The notes below the pieces were generated by a model. It saw nothing but the letters and a program-made list of their open reading frames with translations, searched no databases and had not been told where the DNA came from. Made by a program: the position numbers and the translations under genes. A stretch of 64,000 nucleotides of DNA from Streptomyces violens (lineage in GTDB: Bacteria; Actinomycetota; Actinomycetes; Streptomycetales; Streptomycetaceae). Below are positions 36,297-45,080 of this stretch, one piece after another (the stretch's first letter is position 1; each line of letters begins with the position of its first letter). The DNA lies in the NCBI RefSeq assembly GCF_000717745.1, contig NZ_JOBH01000016.1, forward strand, positions 62,001 through 126,000, in the 5' to 3' direction.

Positions 36297-38456
36297 CTAC
36301 AGGGGCGCGGTGGGCTGTTCTGCGCGGTCCACCAGGCGGGCCAGTTCCAGTCGGGAGCGGACGCCCAGGGCCGCGAAGATGTTGCGCAGGTGGTGATCGA
36401 CGGTGCGGGGGCTCACCGAGAGGCGCAGCGCGATCTCGCGGTTGGTGGCGCCCTCCGCCACACAGCGTGCGATCCGTAGCTGCTGCGGAGTGAGGCCCGC
36501 GAGCGGGGCCGGGCGGCCGGCGGACGGTGCTTCCCCGGTGGCGCGCAGTTCGGCGCGGGCCTGCTCGGTCCAGGCGCGCGCCCCGCATCCCTCGAAGGCG
36601 ACCAACGCGTCCCGCAGCAGGCCCCTGGCCGGGCCGGGCCGGCGTCTGCGCCGCAGCCATTTGCCGTGCAGCAGCAGGGTCCGGGCGCGCTCGAAGTCGT
36701 TGATGGTGTCGTCGTGGTGTGCGCGGGCCGCCTCGAAGTACGCGTCGGCCGCGGCCGCGTCGCGCCCCTCGGCTCCGGCTTCGGATCCCGCTCCGGCCCC
36801 GGCTCCCGCTCCGGCGCCGGCCCCGGCCAGCAGTGCGCGGCAGCGGGCCAGTTGGGCGGGGGCTGCCGGGTCGGCGCCGAGAGCGGCCCAGATCGCGAAC
36901 TCCTCGACGGCGGTACGCGCCGCGCCCGGCGTACCCGCCTGCACCACCGCCTCCGTGTAGCAGGGCACGGCCAGCATGCGTACGGCGAAGTGGCCCTGCC
37001 GGGGCCCGGGCCGCACCAGCGGGCCGAGCCGGGCGGCGGCCTCGTCCACGCGGCCGGCGCCCAGGTCGGCCCTGGCCAGCGCCCAGCGGACGAGCGTGGA
37101 CACCTGGACCAGCCCGTGCGCGCCGGCGACGGCACCGGCCGCCGCGGCATGGGCGGTCAGCGCCTCGGTGTCGCCCTCGACGGAGGCCACGAGGGCGAGG
37201 ATCGCGTGCTGGTGGGCCGCGATGTTGCGCTGTCCGGTGCGGTGCGCGATGCACAGTCCTTCCTCGGCGTGCACGCGCGCCCGCGGGTGCCGGCCGGCGC
37301 GCAACTCCCCGTATGCCAGGTGCTCCAGGGCCTGCGGTACGAGCGTGGTGCGGCCCAGCGCGCGGGCGGCCGCGAGGGCGCGCGCGTTGACCCGGCACGC
37401 CGCCGCGAGGTCCCCGACGACCAGCGCGGCGACCCCGGCCCGCAGCAGCACTTCGGGCTCCTCGGCGCGCCCGGTCCGCGCGAGCAGCCGCCGCAGCGGC
37501 CCGACGCCCGCGCCGAGCCGCCCGCTCAGGACGGCGGCCATACCGGCCCGGTAGTCGTCGAGAGTGTCGGGAGCGCCTTGCGGCGCCTCCTCGATCGCCT
37601 CCACATAGGCCGCCGCGTCCCCCATCGCCCAGGCCGCCTCCATGGCCGCGAGCCGGGCGGTCAGGGCGGCGGTGGCGTCGTGGGGGCCGAGCAGGCCGGC
37701 TGCGAGGAGGAGTTCTTCGCGGGCGTCGGCCACCGGGCCGTCGCGCAACGTGAGCAGACCGTGGACGAGTCCGGCCCGGCCGCGGACCGGCGCCGCGGCG
37801 GGCAGTGCGCGGACGGGGGCGAGCAGGGCGCGCGCCCGGTCGGGCCGGCCGGCGAGGCGGGCGTGGTCGGCCGCCGCGGTCAGCCGGGTGGCACGGTCGG
37901 TGCCGGGCCCGGTGAGGCGCGCCGCGACGGCCAGGGCCACCGCGCGCTCGTCATGAGAGACGTGCGGCCCGGCGGTCCGCGCCGCGGCGGCCAGCCGCCC
38001 GGCGAGGCCTGAATCGGGTCCGTCGGCCGCCAGAGCGCCGTGCAGCAGGCCCGGCAGCCGGTCCCGGTCGGACGCGCTCACCGACGCCAGCAGCGCGTGG
38101 GCCGCGCGGCGCCGGGCGAGCGGTACGGCCTCGTACAGGGCCCGGCGCAGCACCTCGCTGTCGAAGTGGATCCGCTCCCCCGCGGTGCGGACCAGGCCCG
38201 CCGTCTCCGCCGGTTCCAGGGCGGCCGTTCCGAGCCCGGCGGCCGCCGCGGCCCGCAGGACGAGGGCCGCGTCGGCGCCGGGCCCGTCGGGATGCTGCTC
38301 CTGCGCGGCCGCGGCCAGCAGCAGGAGCCGGCGGGTGTCCTCGGGGAGGTCGTCGGGCAGGCCGGCCACGGCGAGCCTGCCCGACGGGCCGAGCGTCGTC
38401 CGCCGGTGCGGGGGATTCGTTCCGGGCACGGTCTTCGTTCCGGTCACAACCGTCAC
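36297..38456 (-). CDS. LAL-like LuxR regulator lacking the N-terminal ATPase
   Basis: The protein is about 719 residues from GTG 38456 (GTG 38447 is also possible). The C-terminal LuxR HTH is clear: LTPQQLRIARCVAEGATNRE and VSPRTVDHHLRNIFAALGVRSRLELA. The first 110 residues resemble the post-ATPase winged-helix part of LAL regulators (DTRRLLLLAAAA, HFDSEVLRRALYEAVPLARRRAAH), then TPR-like repeats; no Walker A or B is present. A Gly-Ala repeat of about 14 residues lies near residue 540. It may be a degenerate LAL regulator. Targets unknown; the polyester hydrolase gene is next upstream. Confidence 0.85.
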   Translation of the reverse strand: MTVVTGTKTVPGTNPPHRRTTLGPSGRLAVAGLPDDLPEDTRRLLLLAAAAQEQHPDGPGADAALVLRAAAAAGLGTAALEPAETAGLVRTAGERIHFDSEVLRRALYEAVPLARRRAAHALLASVSASDRDRLPGLLHGALAADGPDSGLAGRLAAAARTAGPHVSHDERAVALAVAARLTGPGTDRATRLTAAADHARLAGRPDRARALLAPVRALPAAAPVRGRAGLVHGLLTLRDGPVADAREELLLAAGLLGPHDATAALTARLAAMEAAWAMGDAAAYVEAIEEAPQGAPDTLDDYRAGMAAVLSGRLGAGVGPLRRLLARTGRAEEPEVLLRAGVAALVVGDLAAACRVNARALAAARALGRTTLVPQALEHLAYGELRAGRHPRARVHAEEGLCIAHRTGQRNIAAHQHAILALVASVEGDTEALTAHAAAAGAVAGAHGLVQVSTLVRWALARADLGAGRVDEAAARLGPLVRPGPRQGHFAVRMLAVPCYTEAVVQAGTPGAARTAVEEFAIWAALGADPAAPAQLARCRALLAGAGAGAGAGAGAGSEAGAEGRDAAAADAYFEAARAHHDDTINDFERARTLLLHGKWLRRRRRPGPARGLLRDALVAFEGCGARAWTEQARAELRATGEAPSAGRPAPLAGLTPQQLRIARCVAEGATNREIALRLSVSPRTVDHHLRNIFAALGVRSRLELARLVDRAEQPTAPL

Positions 38457-38515
38457 GTTACTGGCGCGTAAACGGTCACGGAACCCCTCCGTCCCCGGTG
38501 CCCCACGGGGTGGGA

Positions 38516-39448
38516 TCAGGAGGTGTGCGGGCAGTTGCCCCGGTACTCCTCGATCGTCGTGCTCGGCCGCGGCAGCGGGCAGAGGAACTGCTCGTAGCGG
38601 GTGTCGTTGTCGATGAACCGCTTCAGCCACGAAATGCTGTACTTCGCGATCGTGGTGTCGGAGGTGTTCGGGGTGAAGTGCGTCGCGTTGTTCAGCTCCA
38701 GGTACGCCTTGTCGAGCGAGCCGGGCAGGCTCTCGTAGAACGGCTCGGAGTGCGTCGCGACCGGGGCGATGGAGTCCCCGTCGGCGCCGACGACGAGCGT
38801 CGGGGTCTTGATCTCCGGCCAGGTCTTGTCGAGGTTCCAGCCGGTCAGCGGGATCGCGGCCTGCAGGGACGGCCGGCTCTTGGCGGCCTCCAGCGAGCCG
38901 CCGCCGCCCATCGAGTGGCCCATGACGCCGAGCCTGCTGCTGTCGATCCGGTTGCGTACGGAGCTGCGCTCGGTCAGGTAGTCCAGTGCGGCGAGGAGCT
39001 GGCGGCCCCGGCTGTCGGGCTGGTCGAGCGTGGTGTTGGTGTCGATGGTGAACACGACGAAGCCCTGGGAGGCCAGCCGCGGGCCGAGCCAGGCGATGGA
39101 CGACTGGTACGCGGTGTAGCCGGGCGAGATGGCGACGGCGCCGAAGGTCCCGTCGCTGGTCGAGGTCGGGTAGTAGATGGTGCCGCCGCCGAAGCCGGTG
39201 ACGCCCAGGGAGGAGACGCTGGTCTGGGAGACGGCGTACGGGCCGCGGGGCGCTTCGATGCTGGAGACAGTGGGCGCGGGGCCGCGCTCGTACGGGTTCT
39301 CCGCGGCCCCGGCCGGCCCGGCCTGCGAGGTGAGCAGGGTCCCGGCGGCCAGGAGGCCGGCCAGCCCCCACCGCGTCAGCCGGGTTCTGAGCCGGCTGCT
39401 CCCCTGCCGTTCCGGAATGCGCACGGACACGCTGGTGTGCTGCTGCAC
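38516..39448 (-). CDS. Secreted cutinase/PETase-family polyester hydrolase
   Basis: The 310-residue protein starts at GTG 39448 behind GAGGAAC and has a signal peptide ending near residue 49. The mature part aligns with actinobacterial cutinases such as Thermobifida Cut2: [57 protein letters not shown] and [11 protein letters not shown]. The triad is Ser179, Asp225 and His257; Tyr111 and Met180 are oxyanion-hole candidates; Cys290-Cys306 is the conserved C-terminal disulfide. These enzymes hydrolyse cutin-like and synthetic polyesters including PET. Placement beside pectinase genes suggests plant cuticle attack; activity on plastic is inference. Confidence 0.93.
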   Translation of the reverse strand: MQQHTSVSVRIPERQGSSRLRTRLTRWGLAGLLAAGTLLTSQAGPAGAAENPYERGPAPTVSSIEAPRGPYAVSQTSVSSLGVTGFGGGTIYYPTSTSDGTFGAVAISPGYTAYQSSIAWLGPRLASQGFVVFTIDTNTTLDQPDSRGRQLLAALDYLTERSSVRNRIDSSRLGVMGHSMGGGGSLEAAKSRPSLQAAIPLTGWNLDKTWPEIKTPTLVVGADGDSIAPVATHSEPFYESLPGSLDKAYLELNNATHFTPNTSDTTIAKYSISWLKRFIDNDTRYEQFLCPLPRPSTTIEEYRGNCPHTS

Positions 39449-39522
39449 GACGGTTCCTCTCGGTAACGGTCACTGACGACCGCCACTCTCGTGCCGTGCA
39501 GCCCCTTCGCACATCGGCAGAA

Positions 39523-39555
39523 TCACCGGTCTCGGCAACCAGCGGTAACCGGTGA
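39523..39555. promoter_or_regulatory. Inverted repeat between the pectin operon end and the cutinase
   Basis: TCACCGGT and ACCGGTGA form 8-bp arms 17 bp apart, four bases after the stop of the last pectin operon gene and about 75 bp before the cutinase start (both on the minus strand). It could terminate the pectin operon or be an operator for the cutinase. Confidence 0.5.
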
Positions 39556-39559
39556 CGCG

Positions 39560-40852
39560 TCAGCGCAGCCGCCCCGCCCCCGCCCGGTGGCCGACGAGGG
39601 CCGGGACGGCGCGCGGATCGTCCACCCGGGGCCGCAGGACGGGCGTCCAGCCGGCACCGGACCGCAGGTGTTCCTCGGGGACCTCCGCGTTGTGCACGGC
39701 GATCAGATCGACCGGACGGCCGTTCACGCGGTTGCCGGCCGCGGTGACCGGCGCGTCCTCCCACTTCTTCAGGACGCGTCCGGCGCCGGTGCCGCGGGGC
39801 AGGGTGAACGCGTTGTGCTCGGCGACCAGTTGGGACTCGATGCCGATGCCGAAGCTGTAGGCGTACGGCGCGTCCGGCCCGGCCACGTAGTGGTTGTTGT
39901 ACGCGTCGACCTTGCCGAAGCGGACGCGCGGCGCGCGCTCCACTACGTCGCGGAAGAGATTGTGGTGCAGGGTGACGCGGAGCCTGCCCCGGTCGGTGGC
40001 GGCCGCGCCGTCGCTGTTACCGATCATCAAGGTCTTGTCGTGGTCAGCGAAGACGTTCCAGGAAGCAGTGACGAGGTCCGCGCCGCGCACGATGTCCAGC
40101 TCGCCGTCGTGCTGCTGGTACAGCTCGCCGTAGTACTCCGGCAGTGAGCTGTCGGGGTGGGCGCCGTCGGTGAAGGTGTTGTGATCGAGCCAGACGTGGG
40201 TGGAGCCGGTGACCACCATGCTGTCGTACTCGGAGTTCCAGGCGCCGGTCGCACCGTCCGTCGGGTCCCACTGCGGGAAGCAGTCCAGCGGGGACTCGGC
40301 GGTGAGGTTGCGGACGATGACGTTGTCGACGTTCTGGATCTGGAGGCTGCCGCCGACGATTCCGGCGTGCTTCCCGATGCCGACGAGGGTGGTGTTGGCC
40401 GGGACGTACGCCTTGATGGCCGCGCCCTGGTTCCGCTGCGAGGCGGCGCGCAGGTCCTCCTGCTCGCCGCTGACCGGGCGGTCGCGGCCCCACACCGCGG
40501 GGTCGTAGTCGGCGAGGTAGCGGGCGAAGTCGTAGCCGTCGGCGGCGAAGGACGCACAGCCGGCGCCGGTCGCGTCCAGAGTGCCCCTGACCTTGATGAT
40601 CCTCGGTGCGCCGGGGTCGTCGGCGAGCGCGGTCCGCAGCTCCACCCACGTGGTGACCGTGTAGGTGTGCGCGGCGTCGGCACCCGCGCCGCCGGTGGTG
40701 CCACCGTCGGCGGACGCCCAGCCGTCGTGGGCGGGCAGCACGTCACGGGGCTGCAGCACGTCACCGGGCGGCGCCGCGTGGGCCGGGGCGACCGCGGTGA
40801 GGGCGAGCGCGGCGCAGCCCGCCAGGGCGAGGAGGGTGGTGCGCGGGGTCAT
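39560..40852 (-). CDS. Secreted PL1 pectate lyase
   Basis: The 430-residue protein has a Sec signal ending near AHAAP and the right-handed beta-helix PL1 fold: WASADGGTTGGAGA at the start, THVWLDHNTFTDGAHPD (vWiDH region), and VERAPRVRFGK with the RxPxxR catalytic motif at Arg306 and Arg311. It cleaves de-esterified polygalacturonan by beta-elimination with calcium. It is last in the pectin operon and starts inside the CE12 stop (ATGA). Confidence 0.93.
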   Translation of the reverse strand: MTPRTTLLALAGCAALALTAVAPAHAAPPGDVLQPRDVLPAHDGWASADGGTTGGAGADAAHTYTVTTWVELRTALADDPGAPRIIKVRGTLDATGAGCASFAADGYDFARYLADYDPAVWGRDRPVSGEQEDLRAASQRNQGAAIKAYVPANTTLVGIGKHAGIVGGSLQIQNVDNVIVRNLTAESPLDCFPQWDPTDGATGAWNSEYDSMVVTGSTHVWLDHNTFTDGAHPDSSLPEYYGELYQQHDGELDIVRGADLVTASWNVFADHDKTLMIGNSDGAAATDRGRLRVTLHHNLFRDVVERAPRVRFGKVDAYNNHYVAGPDAPYAYSFGIGIESQLVAEHNAFTLPRGTGAGRVLKKWEDAPVTAAGNRVNGRPVDLIAVHNAEVPEEHLRSGAGWTPVLRPRVDDPRAVPALVGHRAGAGRLR

Positions 40853-41676
40853 GCTCCTTCCCCTTCCGGCCAGGTGATCCAGGACGCCGGGATGTCGTCG
40901 TCGAGGCGGCGCATGTCGGAGGGCGCCAGCAGTCGCGTCGCCTGCAGTCCGGCCGCGACCAGGCGGGCGACGGCGATCGCGCCGGGCGGGTTGAAGTGGG
41001 TGTTGTCCTGCCCGGCCGGGGTCCAGTTGAAGTACGTCTTCGTCTCCTCGGGGCCGAGCTTCTGCCACAGGGCGAGGGAGCGTTCCTGGATGTCGAGCAG
41101 CGGGACGTCCGCCTCGGCGGCCAGCGCCCGCATCGCGGCCGGGTATGCGCCGTGTGTGGGCAGGGCGTTGCCCCCGGCGTCAAACTTCCGGCGCTCCACG
41201 GAGGTGAGCAGCACCGGCCGCGCGCCGCGCGCCCGTGCACCGTCGAGGTACTGCCGCAGGTACTCCTGGTACGTCGTCCAGGGCTCGGTGTACCGGGCGG
41301 GGTCCTCGGCCTTCTCGTCGTTGTGGCCGAACTGGACGAGGAGGAGGTCGCCGGGGCGGAGCGCGGCGAGGACGGTGGTCAGCCGGCCCTCGTCGATGAA
41401 GCTCTTGGAACTGCGGCCGTTGATTGCGTGGTTGGCGACGGATATGTCGCGGTGGAGGAAGATGGGGAGGGCCATGCCCCAGCCGGTCTCGGGTGCGGCG
41501 TCGGCGTACTTCTGGGCGGCGGTGGAGTCGCCGGCGAGGTGGAGGGCGGGCATCGGGCGGTGGTCTCCTGAGCTGGCGAAGGCGGCCGGGGCCGCGGCGA
41601 AGGCGGCCGGGGCCGCGGCGAGCGCGAGCGGAAGGCCCGCGAGCGCCGCGGCCACCTGGCGCCGCGTGACGGTCAC
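40849..41676 (-). CDS. Secreted CE12 rhamnogalacturonan acetylesterase (SGNH hydrolase)
   Basis: The 275-residue exported protein starts at GTG 41676 overlapping the binding-protein stop (GTGA). SGNH blocks are LAGDSTAA with Ser51, FGHND with Asn119, and the QDNTHF dyad Asp224/His227. CE12 enzymes remove acetyl groups from galacturonic acid in rhamnogalacturonan, exposing it to lyases. The signal peptide contains a duplicated AAPAAFA segment. Translationally coupled to both neighbours. Confidence 0.92.
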   Translation of the reverse strand: MTVTRRQVAAALAGLPLALAAAPAAFAAAPAAFASSGDHRPMPALHLAGDSTAAQKYADAAPETGWGMALPIFLHRDISVANHAINGRSSKSFIDEGRLTTVLAALRPGDLLLVQFGHNDEKAEDPARYTEPWTTYQEYLRQYLDGARARGARPVLLTSVERRKFDAGGNALPTHGAYPAAMRALAAEADVPLLDIQERSLALWQKLGPEETKTYFNWTPAGQDNTHFNPPGAIAVARLVAAGLQATRLLAPSDMRRLDDDIPASWITWPEGEGA

Positions 41677-43025
41677 TTGTTCTGCTGCTTCCACTCGGCC
41701 TGGGCCGCGTCGAGTTGGTCGGCGAAAGAGGTCAGGAACTCCTTCGGTGTGGTCTTGCCGAGCAGGACCTTCTGGAAGGCGGGCTCGTTGTCGGCCTTGG
41801 AGAGGGTGTTCCAGTCGGGCAGGTAGTACGGCAGGTCGACGATCTTCGTGTGCTCGCTGTTCAGCGCCTCGGCGCCGAGCTTGGTGGTCTCGGACTTCTG
41901 TACCCAGTCGTCCTCGGCCGCTTCGAGGTTGGACGGGATGGTGCCGGCCGACTCGCTCCACTTGCTGTTGGATTCGTGCGAGGCCGCGAATTCGATGAAC
42001 TTCCAGGCGGCGGCCTTGTTCTTGCCGGACTTGAAGAGACCGAGCCCGTCGACCGGGTTGGACACCATCACCCGGGTGCCGTCGTCCAGTGTGGGGTTGG
42101 GTATGCCGCGGAACTTCTCCGTGCCCAGCGCCTTCACATGGTCCTGGTAGGAGCCCATGTTGTGGTTGAGCATGCCGATCTCGCCGCTGTCCCACTGGGC
42201 GACCATCTTGGTGAAGTCGTTGTTGATGTCGGCCGCGGGGGTGTTCTTCTTGTAGAGCGCGACGTACTTCTCCAGCGCCGCGACGTTCTTCGGGTCGTCG
42301 ACGGTGGTGTGCAGGCCGTCCTTCTCCCAGAAGCCGGTGATGCCGGACTGTCCGTACATCGCGTCCAGCGCCTGGGCGATGGAGCCGGCGCCGCCCCGGA
42401 TGGTGTAGCCGAACTTGTTGGCCCGCTTGTCGGTGAGCTTCTCGGCCGCCTCGTAGAACGCCGACCAGGTGGTGGGCGCGGGCAGCTTCGCGGCCTTGAA
42501 CAGGTCGGTGCGGTAGTACAGCACGCCGTTGGTCGCGTGCATCGGAACCGTGTAGAGCTGCTTGCCGCCCGCCGCCGAGCGGACGCCCTTCACCATCCGC
42601 TCGTTCAGCTTGCCGTCGAGCGCACTGTCCTTGATGCGCCCGTCCAGCGGCTCCAGGGCATTCTGCGCGCTGATGCCGGCGAGCATCGCGGCGCCGATGC
42701 CGCCGACGTCGGGGAGACCGCCGCCCTGGATGGCGGTGTCGTACTTGGACTGCACCTCGGTCGCGGCGATCCCGACGTAGTCGACGTCGATGTCGGGGTT
42801 CGCCTTCTCGAAGTCCCTGATGATCTCCTTCCAGATGTCGGTGCGGACGCCGCCGTTGTTGTCCCAGAAGGTGATCGTGCCCTTGCCGGAGCCCTCGGCG
42901 CCGGACTCGCCCGCGACGCCACTGCCGTCGTCGCCGCAGGCGGTGGCGGTGAGCGCGAGGGCCGCGGTGAGGGCGAGTACGGCGGTCAGCCGGGAGCGTC
43001 TGCCCCCGCGGAGGTTGCTGGTCAT
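41673..43025 (-). CDS. Pectin-operon ABC sugar-binding lipoprotein
   Basis: The 450-residue family 1 solute-binding lipoprotein has the lipobox TATAC before GDDGSG. TITFWDNNGGVRTDIW, YVGIAATEVQSKY, NGVLYYRTDLF and KNKAAAWKFIEFAAS are typical. It captures oligogalacturonides or pectic side-chain sugars for the permeases at 48678-50461. It is separated from them by the GH43, DUF6807 and Gfo/Idh genes, but all lie on one operon. Confidence 0.9.
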   Translation of the reverse strand: MTSNLRGGRRSRLTAVLALTAALALTATACGDDGSGVAGESGAEGSGKGTITFWDNNGGVRTDIWKEIIRDFEKANPDIDVDYVGIAATEVQSKYDTAIQGGGLPDVGGIGAAMLAGISAQNALEPLDGRIKDSALDGKLNERMVKGVRSAAGGKQLYTVPMHATNGVLYYRTDLFKAAKLPAPTTWSAFYEAAEKLTDKRANKFGYTIRGGAGSIAQALDAMYGQSGITGFWEKDGLHTTVDDPKNVAALEKYVALYKKNTPAADINNDFTKMVAQWDSGEIGMLNHNMGSYQDHVKALGTEKFRGIPNPTLDDGTRVMVSNPVDGLGLFKSGKNKAAAWKFIEFAASHESNSKWSESAGTIPSNLEAAEDDWVQKSETTKLGAEALNSEHTKIVDLPYYLPDWNTLSKADNEPAFQKVLLGKTTPKEFLTSFADQLDAAQAEWKQQNK

Positions 43026-43058
43026 GGTCGGCTCTTCTCTGCTCGTACGAAAGGGTGG

Positions 43059-45041
43059 TCAGCGGCGGTACGGGGCCCAGCCGTCCGTGCCCGCCAGGTA
43101 GTCGGCCACCTCGTGGCGGGCGGCGTCCTCGGTGCTCATCTGTGGCCGGTCGGCGGTGACCGCCGCGCCCGGCCCGAAATTCCGGTACTCGCTGAAGCGG
43201 GCGTCCCGCCAGGAGAAGCCGCCCATGTCGGTCCAGGGCGATGCCTTGATCGCGGCGGGCAGCTCGGTGTCCCGGATGAGGACCTGGCCGATCGCGTCCG
43301 GCTCGCCGCCCGGGTGCCAGGGGCGGCCGAGGTGGAAGGTGCCGGCGGGCGCGTCGCTGATGATGCGGGAGCCGGTGACGAGGAAGCCGTACGGGTTGTT
43401 CTTCCAGGTCGAAGCGGCGGTGATATAGCCGTTGTTGGAGTTCGAGCCGCGGCTCAGCGCCTTGATGAGCGAGTTCTCGATGACCGTCGTGGCGCGGCCG
43501 TAAACGAAGTCGACGTCGCCCTCGATGTAGGAGTCGCGGAGGTAGACCCGGCTGACCGTGTCGAGCTTCGGGCTGTCCGTCATCAGGGTGTCCTGGTTGC
43601 CCTTGAAGGCGGTGTCCTCGAAGACGATCCGGTCGCCGGTGGTCTTCATGGCGAGCGCCTGTTCGCTGTTCAGGTCATGCGCGGCCTCGTCGAAGTCATT
43701 GATGACGGTGAGGTGACGCACCGTCACGTCACGCGCTGCGATCAGTACGGTGGCGCTGCCGGACGAGCCGCCGTACTCGTTGGGCGTGTCGTACACGATC
43801 ACGGTGTCCGCGCGGTCGTCACCGGTGCCGAGGAGGGTGAGGTTCGGCTTGGTGGCCGGGATCCGCACCTGCTCGCGGTAGGTACCGGGCGCGACGGCCA
43901 GGGTGACCGCGCCGTCGTTGCCGGTCGGTACGGCATCGACCGCGGCCTGGACGGTCGGATAGTCGGCCGGGACGTTCAGCACCGTGCGGGTGCCGATGGA
44001 CTTCTGCGGTCCCGAGTACTTCTTCACCAGCGCGGGCACGGCGGCGGCCGGGTCGAGCCGGTAGGGGTAGAAGGCGTGCGGGTCGAAGGCGGTGCCGCGG
44101 GTGTCGTGCCGCCCGGTGGTGTCCTTCAGGACCGACCCGCGCTGCACCAACTCGGCGGTCTCATCGGCCTGGTAAGGGTGCTGGACGCCGTCGTAGTAGC
44201 TGTTCTCGATCACCATCTTCGTGCGGCCGCGGGCGTAGTTGCCGTACGACCACACCGGATCGCCGTCGTCGACCTGCGCGGAGAGGTAGTTGTTGTAGAG
44301 GTGCGCGTACGCGCAGTTGTCGGCGGACGGGTTGCGCTGTTTGGTGCCGCGGAACCAGTTGTGGTCGATGGTGATCTGCGTCCGGACGTCGTCGGTCCAG
44401 CCGATGCCGAACGCCTTGTTGTGGGTGTCGAAGCGGTTGTAGGAGACGGTGACGTACTCGCTGTTCTTGCGGACGTCGAGCAGTCCGTCGCCCATGTGCG
44501 TGAAGCGGTTGTGGTCGATCCAGACGTGGTGCACGGAGTCCATCTGGACGGCGTCGAAGTCCGTGGTCTTGCCGTCCCAGTCACCCTCCACGTAGGAGTC
44601 GCGGATGGTGAGGTTGCGGATGATGACGTTGTGCGTGCCGGGGTTCAGATGCAGCTCGCCGTGGACGATCTCGCCGCTGGTGCCGACGCCGACGATCGTC
44701 TTGTCCGAGGCGACGTCGATGTCCGAGCCGAACGGCGCGACGTCGATGGCGGCGGCGACACGGATGATGTACGGCTCGTCGGCGGCGGCGTACTTGGCCA
44801 GGTCGGCCTGGGTGCGGACGGTGACGACCTTGCCGCCCGCGCCGCCGGTGGTGCCGCCCGCGAGGGAGGCGAAGCCGTGCGGGCGGTCGGCGGACATGCC
44901 TTGGGCGGCGGCGGTTTCCGGTGGCCGGGGCGGTTCGGCGGCCCCGGCGGGGGTCTGCGCCCCCAGGCCCAGCGCCGCCGCGAGGGCGGTCGTGACGGCC
45001 AGCACTCTGACCGGCAAGCGCTTGCTACGGAGGTACGGCAT
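43059..45041 (-). CDS. Secreted bifunctional pectate lyase (PL1) - pectin methylesterase (CE8)
   Basis: A single 660-residue protein from ATG 45041 (GGGAG five bases upstream) joins two enzymes. Residues 50-345 are PL1 (HHVWIDHNRF, TIDHNWFRGTKQRNPSADN, catalytic Arg236). Residues 350-650 are CE8: APGTYREQV, GNQDTL with Asp484, DFVYG with Asp511 and LGRPW with Arg573. The esterase would strip methyl groups and the lyase cut the freed polygalacturonate, processing esterified pectin in one secreted polypeptide. The reading frame is continuous, so this is not a broken gene pair. Confidence 0.93.
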   Translation of the reverse strand: MPYLRSKRLPVRVLAVTTALAAALGLGAQTPAGAAEPPRPPETAAAQGMSADRPHGFASLAGGTTGGAGGKVVTVRTQADLAKYAAADEPYIIRVAAAIDVAPFGSDIDVASDKTIVGVGTSGEIVHGELHLNPGTHNVIIRNLTIRDSYVEGDWDGKTTDFDAVQMDSVHHVWIDHNRFTHMGDGLLDVRKNSEYVTVSYNRFDTHNKAFGIGWTDDVRTQITIDHNWFRGTKQRNPSADNCAYAHLYNNYLSAQVDDGDPVWSYGNYARGRTKMVIENSYYDGVQHPYQADETAELVQRGSVLKDTTGRHDTRGTAFDPHAFYPYRLDPAAAVPALVKKYSGPQKSIGTRTVLNVPADYPTVQAAVDAVPTGNDGAVTLAVAPGTYREQVRIPATKPNLTLLGTGDDRADTVIVYDTPNEYGGSSGSATVLIAARDVTVRHLTVINDFDEAAHDLNSEQALAMKTTGDRIVFEDTAFKGNQDTLMTDSPKLDTVSRVYLRDSYIEGDVDFVYGRATTVIENSLIKALSRGSNSNNGYITAASTWKNNPYGFLVTGSRIISDAPAGTFHLGRPWHPGGEPDAIGQVLIRDTELPAAIKASPWTDMGGFSWRDARFSEYRNFGPGAAVTADRPQMSTEDAARHEVADYLAGTDGWAPYRR

Positions 45042-45080
45042 GGCGGCTCCCACAGGCGTATGGAGGGAAGGGGGGTGGCC

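Noticed and set aside
39449..39559. Mobile-element boundary between the cutinase and pectin operon
   Set aside because: The inverted repeat is short, no transposase or target duplication is present, and base composition does not change.
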